In this document: positions 1-5,319 of the stretch, one piece after another | How the letters are laid out: every line of letters starts with the position of its first letter | Numbering within the stretch: the first letter of the stretch is position 1 | Origin: Lysobacteraceae bacterium | GTDB taxonomy: Bacteria > Pseudomonadota > Gammaproteobacteria > DSM-19610 | Assembly (NCBI GenBank): GCA_020201295.1 | Contig: JAIVHA010000037.1 | Span: forward strand, 1 to 10,468 | Direction: 5' to 3' | Length of the DNA stretch: 10,468 bases | Notes under the pieces: model-generated | Told to the model about the DNA's origin: nothing | The model's database searches: none | The model's input: only the letters and a program-made list of their open reading frames with translations | Made by a program: the position numbers and the translations under genes

Positions 1-144
1 GGTGCGCACGGCGCCCTCGCCCAGGTCCGGGGCGTGGCGGCGCACCAGTTCGGTGACCTGGAGGTCAAAGCCTTCCACCGCCAGCCCCATGGCCTTGATG
101 GGGAAGTCGCAGGGAAATTCCAGCAGGGTATCGGTGTCGCTCAC
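1..144 (-). CDS. ybeD: YbeD/DUF493 family protein, 5' part (runs off window)
   Basis: The first 48 codons of a small cytosolic protein are visible, read leftwards from a GTG at 144 and cut by the window edge. The peptide has the family's opening pattern: an N-terminal LLEFPCDFPIKAMG stretch, then a helix ending VTELVRRHAPDLGE, which lines up with E. coli YbeD (LLEFPTPFTYKVMG ... VVEVVQRHAP). The family is about 90 residues long with a regulatory-type ferredoxin-like fold. Its exact function is unknown. In many gammaproteobacteria it sits just before lipB (octanoyltransferase), which would lie outside this window; that is expectation, not something seen. No strong Shine-Dalgarno is visible before the GTG, only GGCGG, so the start is moderately sure. 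It is divergent from the haem-protein gene at 316. Confidence 0.8.
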   Translation of the reverse strand, partial: MSDTDTLLEFPCDFPIKAMGLAVEGFDLQVTELVRRHAPDLGEGAVRT

Positions 145-315
145 GATGGATTGCCGCCGGGAAGAGTGGGTTGTCCAGCCCCTTATATCGGGTCGTATGC
201 CAGAAATGCAAGGCGGTACCCGGGCCTGGTAGTGTTCCATTCCTTGATCCCGGTCAGTGGTTTCCCGGAAGCGTGTGACTACACTCAGCAAATCGTGATG
301 ATGAGGAGATCGACC
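145..315. other. Divergent intergenic region, ybeD / DUF3365 gene
   Basis: This 171-bp spacer must hold promoters for both flanking genes. On the minus strand TATAAG (complement of 182-187) lies about 38 bases before the ybeD start and could be its -10, but I see no good -35 for it. On the plus strand TACACT at 280-285 is a plausible -10, with the poor hexamer TGGTTT 16 bases upstream at 258-263. Both promoter calls are weak. GAGGAG at 303-308 is a good Shine-Dalgarno, 7 bases before the ATG at 316, and decides that start over the in-frame ATGs at 298 and 301. Confidence 0.35.
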
Positions 316-915
316 ATGGTAAGTCAACGCAATTGCCTGATCCTGCTGTGTGCGCTGGGTATGTCCGCCGCCCAGGCCGGCGACGAGCTGGAACTGCGCA
401 AGCAGGCCGCGGCCGCCGCCACCAAGAGTCTGGTGCAGCAATTGGGCGGCGCCCTGAAGAAGGAAATGGAGGCCGGCGGCCCGGCCCAGGCCATCGGCGT
501 GTGCCGGGACCTGGCGCCAAAGATCGCCGGCGATCTTTCCCGTGACAACGGCTGGCGGGTGACCCGCGTCGGCACCCGGGTGCGTAACCCCATGCTGGGC
601 ACCCCGGACGCCTGGGAGCAGCAGGTGCTGAAGGACTTTCAGGTTCGCGCCGCCGGTGGCGAGGCGGTGGCGGACATGAGTTTCAGCACCGTGGTGGAGG
701 AGCCGGACGGTCGTTATTTCCGCTTCATGAAGGCCATCCCCGTCCAGGCGGCTTGCCTCAACTGCCATGGCCCGGCCGAGAAAATCGCCACCGGTGTGCA
801 GGAGCAACTGGCCAGCCACTACCCCATGGATCGGGCAGTGGGCTATCGCGAGGGCGAACTGCGTGGTGCAGTGAGCATCAAGCAGCCCATGGACCTGCCC
901 TTGAAGGCGAACTGA
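316..915 (+). CDS. Periplasmic DUF3365 (Tll0287-like) c-type haem protein
   Basis: The protein has 199 residues. Residues 1-21 form a signal peptide (hydrophobic LILLCALGMSAA, then AQA before GD), so it should be exported by Sec. The mature part is one DUF3365/Tll0287-like domain, a PAS-like fold that carries haem. The single motif C147-L-N-C150-H151 followed by GPAE is the haem attachment site, and a C-terminal GELRGAVSI strand is typical of the family. In the family this domain occurs alone or as a sensor domain of membrane kinases; alone it is thought to be a redox or gas-sensing haem protein, with no proven reaction. GAGGAG at 303-308 supports ATG 316; upstream ATGs at 298 and 301 would add MMRRST. 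No cytochrome partner or maturation gene is adjacent, so its electron partner is unknown. Confidence 0.85.
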   Translation: MVSQRNCLILLCALGMSAAQAGDELELRKQAAAAATKSLVQQLGGALKKEMEAGGPAQAIGVCRDLAPKIAGDLSRDNGWRVTRVGTRVRNPMLGTPDAWEQQVLKDFQVRAAGGEAVADMSFSTVVEEPDGRYFRFMKAIPVQAACLNCHGPAEKIATGVQEQLASHYPMDRAVGYREGELRGAVSIKQPMDLPLKAN

Positions 916-937
916 TCCGTCGAGGCGCATGACCGGG

Positions 938-967
938 TTGTCGGGCTGTCGGGCTTTAGCCCGACAA
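938..967. repeat. GTCGGGC palindromic repeat, possible terminator
   Basis: TTGTCGGGCT at 938-947 is the exact reverse complement of AGCCCGACAA at 958-967. A second GTCGGGC directly after the first arm (948-954) can pair instead with GCCCGAC at 959-965 around a TTTA loop. The structure therefore has two competing stems. It lies 22 bases after the DUF3365 stop codon, where a terminator would be expected, but no T-run follows on either strand. The same stem core recurs at 3286-3305, so it is best seen as a short REP-like intergenic palindrome that may also stabilise or end the transcript. Confidence 0.6.
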
Positions 968-1040
968 GCGCAACCACCGGAGGCATCCTGGCGGCAGGGG
1001 CGCTAGAATAGGCGCGCGATTCACCAGCTTCGAGCGCAGC

Positions 1041-1619
1041 ATGGCCAATTCCCTGCGGGACCAGTTGATCAAGGCCGGGCTGGCGGTCCAGGCCCCGGCC
1101 AAGGCCGCTGGACGTCCCGAAAAATCCGGCAGCAAAAAACCTTCCCGTCCGAGACCGGCCACGAAAACGAAACCGGTCCGCCGGGTCGCCGCGCGCGACC
1201 CGGCGCTGGAACAGGAGCGCCGCGAACTGCGTGCCATGGAACAGGCGCGTATCCGGGAAGAAAAACAGGCCCAGGCCACGGCGCGCGCGACCCAGCAACG
1301 GCGTGAGGCGGCGCGGGTCTTTCTCCTGGATCACCGGCACAACGATCGGGCGGGCGACATCCCCTTCCATTTCCAGGCCGGGGAACGCATCCGGCGTCTG
1401 TTCGTCACCGCGACCCAGCGCCAGGCCCTGCTGGCCGGCGAGCTGCGGGTGGCGGTACTGGGCAAGCGTGATTTTCTCATTACGCCGCAACAGGCGGAGG
1501 AGGCCCTCGTCCTGGATCCTGGGCTCTTTGTCTTCACGGCTTCGCCCGCGGATGCGGAGCCGTCGGGGGAGGGGGACCCCTACCAGGACTACCCCGTCCC
1601 CGACGACCTGATGTGGTAG
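1041..1619 (+). CDS. yaiL: DUF2058 (YaiL-like) protein
   Basis: This 192-residue cytosolic protein matches the DUF2058/YaiL family in layout. It starts with an N-terminal LRDQLIKAGL motif, followed by a basic, Lys/Arg/Pro-rich linker (about 18-50) and a charged helical, likely coiled-coil stretch (about 52-95). A compact C-terminal domain (about 105-168) has the pattern GDIPFHFQAGERIRRLFV, and the protein ends PYQDYPVPDDLMW, close to E. coli YaiL's DPYADFKVPDDLMW. The family is sometimes labelled nucleoprotein or polynucleotide-associated because of its basic region, but no activity is established. The ATG at 1041 fits the family start. Its ribosome site is poor, and TAGAAT at 1004-1009 is a possible -10. 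The AEC transporter gene begins 7 bases after the stop, so the two are probably co-transcribed. Confidence 0.88.
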   Translation: MANSLRDQLIKAGLAVQAPAKAAGRPEKSGSKKPSRPRPATKTKPVRRVAARDPALEQERRELRAMEQARIREEKQAQATARATQQRREAARVFLLDHRHNDRAGDIPFHFQAGERIRRLFVTATQRQALLAGELRVAVLGKRDFLITPQQAEEALVLDPGLFVFTASPADAEPSGEGDPYQDYPVPDDLMW

Positions 1620-1626
1620 ACGGCCG

Positions 1627-2532
1627 ATGACCCTGATCCTCGGCCAGATGGCACTGCTGGTGTGCGCCGGCCTGGCCTGGCAGTGGCTGCGACCCGGCGG
1701 CCTGGATGCCGCCCAGACCCGCAAGGTGCTCACCGGTCTGGTATATCACCTGCTGTTGCCGGCACTGGTGCTGCTGGTGCTGTGGCCGGCGGAGCTGGGA
1801 CTGGATTCCCTGCGTATCGCCCTGGCGGCGGCCGTCGGGGTACTGGGTGCCCTGCTGCTGAGCGCCGGGCTGTGCCGGGTCTGTGGCATGCCGGGGCCGG
1901 CCACCGGTGCCACCATGCTGGCGGCGGCCTTTCCCAATGTCACCTATCTTGGCCTGCCGGTTTTGGAGGGGCTGTTCGGCCCCTGGGCCCGGGGTGTGGC
2001 CATCCAGTACGACCTGTTCGCCTGCACGCCCCTGCTGCTCACCGTGGGCATCCTGGTGGCCCAGCGCCTGGGGGACGGGGGGCACTTCGTCTGGTACGGC
2101 TTCCTGCGCGTGCCCGCCCTCTGGGCGGCGCTGCTGGCACTGTTGCTCAATGCGGGCGGGGTGGCCATGCCGGAGCTGTTGCAGGGGACACTGGAGCACC
2201 TGTCCAGCGGGGTGGTTCCACTCATGCTGCTGGCCCTGGGCCTGAGCCTGCGGACCGACGTCTTGCGCTCGAGGCGGGTGGGCGCCCTGCTGCCCATCGT
2301 GGCCATCCAGCTGTTCCTGATGCCGGCCCTGGTATGGGGAGTGGCCGCCGCCACGGGACTGGAGGGCGAGGTGCTGACGGCCGTGGTGCTGGAAGGCGCC
2401 ATGCCCAGCATGGTGCTGGGCATTGTGATCTGCGAGCGCTACGGCCTGGATACCAGTCTGTTCGCCGCCGCCGTGACGGTTACCACGCTGCTGAGCTTTT
2501 TCACCCTGCCGCTCTGGTTCGCGTGGGTCTAG
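1627..2532 (+). CDS. AEC (auxin efflux carrier) family transporter
   Basis: The product is a 301-residue, very hydrophobic inner-membrane protein with about nine or ten membrane segments (roughly 2-20, 34-52, 62-84, 94-113, 124-146, 160-178, 195-209, 217-240, 246-268, 276-300). The AEC signature AAFPNVTYLGLP lies at 100-111, with the Asn-Pro break typical of the crossover helix. A second half-repeat holds EGAMPSMVLG followed by an IVICERYGLD segment. Family members carry small carboxylates such as malate or malonate, or have unknown substrates; nothing here fixes the substrate. Length is normal. The start is 7 bases after the DUF2058 stop, giving a probable operon. The TAG stop lies inside a CTAG that served as target for the mobile elements downstream, yet the reading frame is intact. 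Confidence 0.87.
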   Translation: MTLILGQMALLVCAGLAWQWLRPGGLDAAQTRKVLTGLVYHLLLPALVLLVLWPAELGLDSLRIALAAAVGVLGALLLSAGLCRVCGMPGPATGATMLAAAFPNVTYLGLPVLEGLFGPWARGVAIQYDLFACTPLLLTVGILVAQRLGDGGHFVWYGFLRVPALWAALLALLLNAGGVAMPELLQGTLEHLSSGVVPLMLLALGLSLRTDVLRSRRVGALLPIVAIQLFLMPALVWGVAAATGLEGEVLTAVVLEGAMPSMVLGIVICERYGLDTSLFAAAVTVTTLLSFFTLPLWFAWV

Positions 2533-2735
2533 GAGGAATGGCACTGACTTAACGTCATTGCGAGCGAAGCGCGGCAATCTCCTACCATGAAATCAGTCAG
2601 TTGGAGATTGCCGCGTCACTCCTGGCCCATAGAATCCCTCCGGGCTTCATCATGGGTACCTTACCCTTCGGGTCAAGGCATCCTCGCAATGACGGGCATT
2701 TTCCGGCTTAAGTCAGTGCCATTCGGTCTAGGAGC
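2526..2735. mobile_element. MITE 1: 189-bp inverted-repeat element with 10-bp target duplication
   Basis: The element spans 2536-2724. Its ends are exact 17-bp inverted repeats, GAATGGCACTGACTTAA at 2536-2552 and its complement at 2708-2724. The 10-bp sequence GGTCTAGGAG occurs directly against both outer edges, at 2526-2535 and 2725-2734, and is read as the target duplication. Inside, CGTCATTGCGAG (2553-2564) is mirrored at 2684-2695, and CGCGGCAATCTCC (2570-2582) is mirrored at 2603-2615 around a 20-base loop, so most of it can fold. It has no credible reading frame, hence a non-autonomous element needing a transposase from elsewhere. A 9-13 bp duplication would suit an IS4-type transposase, which is only a suggestion. 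Confidence 0.85.
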
Positions 2736-2946
2736 CTGTCGGACTTAGGACTGATCTCGGCAACTGCTCCATGCGTTGCTCTACCTCCTGCATCCATGCA
2801 GTCGTACTGCGCCGGTGGGAGAGCGGTCCATTTTTCAGATCCTTTTCGTCGAATAGCTATGGCTATTCTCCTCAAACGATCGAAAAACTGTCCTCGCTCT
2901 CCTGCCCCTTGCTCGCTACGATCGCCTAAGTCCGACAGGCTCCTAG
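2728..2946. mobile_element. MITE 2: 211-bp inverted-repeat element flanked by CTAG
   Basis: GAGCCTGTCGGACTTAGG at 2732-2749 is exactly mirrored at 2925-2942, giving 18-bp terminal repeats. CTAG lies outside both ends (2728-2731 and 2943-2946), consistent with a 4-bp target duplication; IS5-group transposases favour such YTAR sites, so an IS5-type source is possible but unproven. The interior has a hairpin, GAATAGC at 2851-2857 pairing with GCTATTC at 2862-2868 around TATG, and loosely mirrored T-rich and A-rich tracts near 2830 and 2881. The short open frames inside (about 80 codons or fewer) show no recognisable domain and no ribosome site, so I regard it as non-coding. Confidence 0.82.
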
Positions 2947-3189
2947 CCAATCATTGCAAAACCCTTCCTGTAGGAGCGGCGCGAGCCGCGAATATTCGCG
3001 GCTCGCGACCGTTCGGCGTGGTTCCAGGCTGCGGTAGAGGGCATCGGCGGCGCGAATGGCGAGGCGGCCCAGCAGGCGGCCCAGGCCGGGCTGCTGCGAC
3101 TCCCCGGCGCAATGGGGGCGCCAGGCCATGATATTGCCCACCTGGTTGCGTACCTGGTCGCGCATGATGTAGCTCGGACGTTGCGGCAT
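2926..3189 (-). CDS. Small unrecognised protein with REP-derived C-terminus
   Basis: The frame has 87 codons and starts at an ATG at 3189 preceded by a perfect AAGGAG (3202 down to 3197) at 7-base spacing, with a good minus-strand promoter further up; this is strong evidence that it is translated. I do not recognise the family. Residues 1-57 (opening MPQRPSYIMRDQVRNQVGN, then a likely amphipathic helix GLGRLLGRLAIRAADALYR) look like a real small protein with no signal peptide or membrane segment. From about residue 60 the codons come from a REP palindrome (VASREYSRLAPLLQ), and the TAG stop lies in the end of MITE 2. The native C-terminus was therefore probably near residue 57-60 and has been replaced. 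It follows gshA on the same strand, 130 bases downstream. Confidence 0.6.
   Translation of the reverse strand: MPQRPSYIMRDQVRNQVGNIMAWRPHCAGESQQPGLGRLLGRLAIRAADALYRSLEPRRTVASREYSRLAPLLQEGFCNDWLGACRT
2970..3007. repeat. Half-eroded REP doublet with 28-bp palindrome
   Basis: The REP head GTAGGAGCGG (2970-2979) leads into an exact 28-bp palindrome at 2980-3007 centred on AATATT, with arms CGCGAGCCGCGAAT and ATTCGCGGCTCGCG. A complete doublet would end in CCGCTCCTAC, as the one at 7155 does. Here that tail is absent and the sequence continues ACCGTTCGG. The core belongs to the same family as 7087-7155. It lies inside the last third of the small minus-strand gene and supplies its codons. Confidence 0.8.
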
Positions 3190-3242
3190 GCTGCTGCTCC
3201 TTATCTGTGAACGCCGACGGGCGTTGTTCTCTGTTGGTTCTT

Positions 3243-3271
3243 GTTATAGCAGAAAGGAGAACGAATGGAAA
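3243..3271 (-). promoter_or_regulatory. Sigma70-type promoter for the small minus-strand gene
   Basis: On the minus strand TTTCCA (complement of 3266-3271, four of six consensus bases) is followed after exactly 17 bases by TATAAC (complement of 3243-3248, five of six). Transcription would begin near 3236, giving a leader of about 47 bases to the ATG at 3189. The leader contains the AAGGAG site. This would let the small gene be expressed independently of gshA. Confidence 0.45.
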
Positions 3272-3285
3272 ACACTTTTTGCGCG

Positions 3286-3305
3286 TGTCGGGCTCGAGCC
3301 CGACA
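3286..3305. repeat. 20-bp perfect palindrome after gshA
   Basis: TGTCGGGCTCGAGCCCGACA is its own reverse complement and lies 14 bases beyond the gshA stop. It shares the TGTCGGGCT...AGCCCGACA core with the repeat at 938-967. No T-run follows in the direction of gshA transcription (the next bases are CGCGCAAAAAG), so it is not a textbook intrinsic terminator, but it could form a stable hairpin at the transcript's 3' end. Confidence 0.6.
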
Positions 3306-3319
3306 GAAGCGGGATTCCA

Positions 3320-4819
3320 CTAGCGTTGGGCGAAATACTCTGCCAGAAACTCCCCGAAAAGCGCCTGGGGGCGGGCTTCCAGCTCGCGCTGGGTCTCCAG
3401 GGATTGGCGCGCCTGGGCCTCGAAGCGGGCGGTGATCCCGGGATCCTCGGGCAGGGCCTTGAAGTAGTGCTGGTGCTTGAGGGACATGCGCTTGGCAAAG
3501 GCATGGAAGCCCTCGCCGGTATCGCGCATCTCGCGCAGCATGCGCGCCGAGGGGGTACGGTCGGGATCCCGTGCCGTTTCCAGCTGGTTGGCCAGGCTGG
3601 CCCGGTAGCCGCGCTCGGGATGACCGGCCTCGAGGGCCTCGCTGACCCCCTCCATGGCGCTCAACAGTTCCACTGCCCAGTCACGCAGCGGCACCTCCCG
3701 ACCCTGGCGCTGCAGCCGTAACCCGGGATCGCGTCCGCGGTGGGCCGCGGCGTTCTGGTTGTAATCGATTTCGCGGCGTTCGGCGGCGCTGACGGCCGGG
3801 CTGTCCTGTAACAGGCAGAACAGCAGGAAGGTTTCCAGGAAGCGCAGCTGTTCCTCGTTGATGCCGAGGGGATCGAAGGCATTGACATCCAGGGAACGCA
3901 GCTCCAGGTACTTCACCCCTCGACGTTTGAGCGCCAGGGTGGGTTTTTCCAGGGGTTCGAGGATCTGCTTGGGACGTATGGTGCTGTAGTACTCGTTTTC
4001 GATCTGCAACAGGTTGGCATTGAGCTGTTCGTACACCCCATTGACCACCATGCCCATCTTTTCGTACTCGGGGTGTGGCGTTTCGATGGCGCGGCTGAGG
4101 CTGTCCACATAGGCTTCCAGGCTGTCATAGTTGGCCTTGACGCCGGCCTTGTCCTCGCGACTGTTCTGGTAGCCGATGTCCCCCATGCGCAGGGAGGTGG
4201 CGAAGGGTTCGTAGTAGGTGTGGGGATCGAACTTGGGCAGCCTCGCTTCCTGCTCGCCGAGGAAGGAGGTACATACCGCGGGCGAGGCACCGAACAGGTA
4301 GGGCACGAGCCAGCCATAGCGCTGCAGATTACGCGTCATGCCGAAATAGGCCGCCGAGATGAACGCCTGCGGTTCGCGCGCATCCTGTTCCAGGGCCTGG
4401 TACACCGGCCAGAAAACCTCGGGAACCGAGTAATTGAAATGCACGCCGGCGATGACCTGCATCATGCGCCCGTAGCGATGTCCCAGGCCGCGCCGGTAGA
4501 CGGTCTTCATGAGGCCGGGGTTGGAGTTGCCGTAGTGGGCGATGGGAATGCTGGTTTCGCCGCTCACCACACAAGGCATACTGGTGGCCCAGAGGAGTTC
4601 TTCGCCCAGCCGCGGGTAGACGAAACGCTGGGTATCACGCAGAAAGCGCAGCGCCTCCAGGGAGTCGGGGAAAGGCGGGGTGATGAATTCCAGCAGCGCC
4701 TCGGAATAGTCGGTGGTGATCCAGGGGTGGGTCAGGGCCGAACCGAGCGCCGCGGGATGGGGGGTCTGGGCGATGCTGCCGTCGGGGGCCACGCGCAGGC
4801 TTTCCTTTTCCAGTCCCAC
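3320..4819 (-). CDS. gshA: Glutamate-cysteine ligase, N-terminally shortened
   Basis: GshA joins glutamate and cysteine using ATP, the first step of glutathione synthesis, in the cytosol. The 499-residue frame matches the gammaproteobacterial type along its length: GLEKES at 2-7 (E. coli GLERET, with metal-binding E27 and E29), TTDYSEALLEFITP at 35-48, SMPC at 80-83, the MQVIAGVHFNYS segment at 120-131, IENEYYSTIRPK at 273-284, and ELRSLDVNAFDPLG at 306-319. The best available start, GTG at 4819, sits directly at the first active-site strand. Relatives carry about 25 more residues before it. Reading upstream in frame, only six codons precede a TAG at 4840-4838, and none of the three frames beyond looks like a GshA N-terminus. 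No good ribosome site precedes 4819. Either the gene is 5'-truncated or the sequence has an error there. The other 495 codons are intact, so decay would be recent. Confidence 0.85.
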   Translation of the reverse strand: MGLEKESLRVAPDGSIAQTPHPAALGSALTHPWITTDYSEALLEFITPPFPDSLEALRFLRDTQRFVYPRLGEELLWATSMPCVVSGETSIPIAHYGNSNPGLMKTVYRRGLGHRYGRMMQVIAGVHFNYSVPEVFWPVYQALEQDAREPQAFISAAYFGMTRNLQRYGWLVPYLFGASPAVCTSFLGEQEARLPKFDPHTYYEPFATSLRMGDIGYQNSREDKAGVKANYDSLEAYVDSLSRAIETPHPEYEKMGMVVNGVYEQLNANLLQIENEYYSTIRPKQILEPLEKPTLALKRRGVKYLELRSLDVNAFDPLGINEEQLRFLETFLLFCLLQDSPAVSAAERREIDYNQNAAAHRGRDPGLRLQRQGREVPLRDWAVELLSAMEGVSEALEAGHPERGYRASLANQLETARDPDRTPSARMLREMRDTGEGFHAFAKRMSLKHQHYFKALPEDPGITARFEAQARQSLETQRELEARPQALFGEFLAEYFAQR

Positions 4820-4984
4820 CAGCCCCCCGCACAGAGGCTACACCAAGCGGGGATTGCGTACAATTTCCTTGTTGCCCAGTATGTTGTGTACTTTGTACGG
4901 GATTCCTGGGCGAACTGGCGGCGTATTCGCCGATCCGTTTGCGTAGAATGGAAGACATCCGATTTCTGCCGAGGGCCACGCACC
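4820..4984. promoter_or_regulatory. Divergent gshA / bolA control region
   Basis: This spacer of 165 bases separates divergent gshA and bolA. TAGAAT at 4944-4949 is a likely -10 for bolA, 35 bases before its ATG, with no clear -35. GGCGAA at 4909-4914 and TTCGCC at 4926-4931 form an inverted repeat just upstream, where a regulator could bind. GAGG at 4971-4974 is the bolA ribosome site, 10 bases from its ATG. AT-rich GTAC repeats occur around 4858-4898. No promoter for gshA could be singled out. Confidence 0.35.
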
Positions 4985-5305
4985 ATGACTGTACAGGCAA
5001 CCATTGAAACCAAGCTGGCCGAGGGCCTGCATCCCCTGCACCTGCAGGTGGAAAACGAAAGCCACCGGCACAATGTGCCGCCGGGCTCGGAATCCCATTT
5101 CAAGGTGGTGGTGGTGACCGACGCCTTCGAGGACAAGAGCCTGGTGGCCCGCCACCGCATGGTCAATGAAATCCTGGCCGACGAGTTGCAGAACCGCATC
5201 CATGCCCTGGCCTTGCATACCTATACCCGCCAGGATTGGGAAGACAAGCACGGCAGCGCTCCCCTCTCGCCACCCTGCCTGGGTGGCGGCAAGCAGCAGG
5301 CCTGA
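4985..5305 (+). CDS. bolA: BolA family transcriptional/Fe-S regulator
   Basis: This is a 106-residue protein of normal length for canonical BolA. The hallmarks are all present: ENESHRHNVPPGSESHFKVV at 23-42, with the histidines used in [2Fe-2S] binding with monothiol glutaredoxins; SLVARHRMVNE at 52-62, the class II KH-like nucleic-acid-binding helix; and HALALHTYTRQDW at 73-85. A C-terminal SPPCLGGG tail (95-102) mirrors E. coli BolA SPPCRGAG. In E. coli BolA affects cell shape, biofilm and stress genes and partners Grx4 through a glutathione-coordinated cluster. ATG 4985 fits the family start, and GAGG lies 10 bases before it. Reading frame upstream stays open but is antisense to gshA. It converges on fimL, with 14 bases between the two stop codons. 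Confidence 0.95.
   Translation: MTVQATIETKLAEGLHPLHLQVENESHRHNVPPGSESHFKVVVVTDAFEDKSLVARHRMVNEILADELQNRIHALALHTYTRQDWEDKHGSAPLSPPCLGGGKQQA
5268..5288. terminator. GC hairpin in the last codons of bolA
   Basis: CGCCACCC (5268-5275) and GGGTGGCG (5281-5288) pair around TGCCT, giving an 8-bp stem inside the final bolA codons. No T-run follows. With only 14 bases between bolA and the convergent fimL there is no room for a normal terminator, so this hairpin may limit read-through or protect the 3' end. It could equally be a by-product of the conserved PPCLGGG codons. Confidence 0.25.
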
Positions 5306-5319
5306 CGCGGGGCCGCCGC

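Noticed and set aside
843..1733. 296-codon minus-strand frame opposite the DUF2058 gene
   Set aside because: Antisense shadow with low-complexity Arg/Gly sequence, while the plus strand gives a well-matched DUF2058 protein.
1534..2577. 347-codon minus-strand frame opposite the AEC gene
   Set aside because: Gln/Gly/His-rich composition typical of the reverse complement of a Leu/Ala-rich membrane protein; no domain or ribosome site.
2708..2950. Small frames on both strands inside MITE 2 (ends SPKSDRLL)
   Set aside because: Created by the inverted ends of the element; no ribosome site or domain.
2536..3010. CRISPR array or tRNA/riboswitch in the gene-free block
   Set aside because: Repeats are inverted pairs, not regularly spaced direct repeats, and no tRNA or known riboswitch pattern is visible.
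3254..3440. Plus-strand AAGGAG followed by ATG at 3265
   Set aside because: The resulting short peptide is Arg/Pro/Gly-rich, runs through the palindrome and antisense into gshA, so the good ribosome-like site is probably chance; the minus-strand promoter overlaps it.
4073..4984. Long plus-strand open frame continuing into bolA
   Set aside because: It is antisense to gshA and has no protein character; homology and the ribosome site place the bolA start at 4985.
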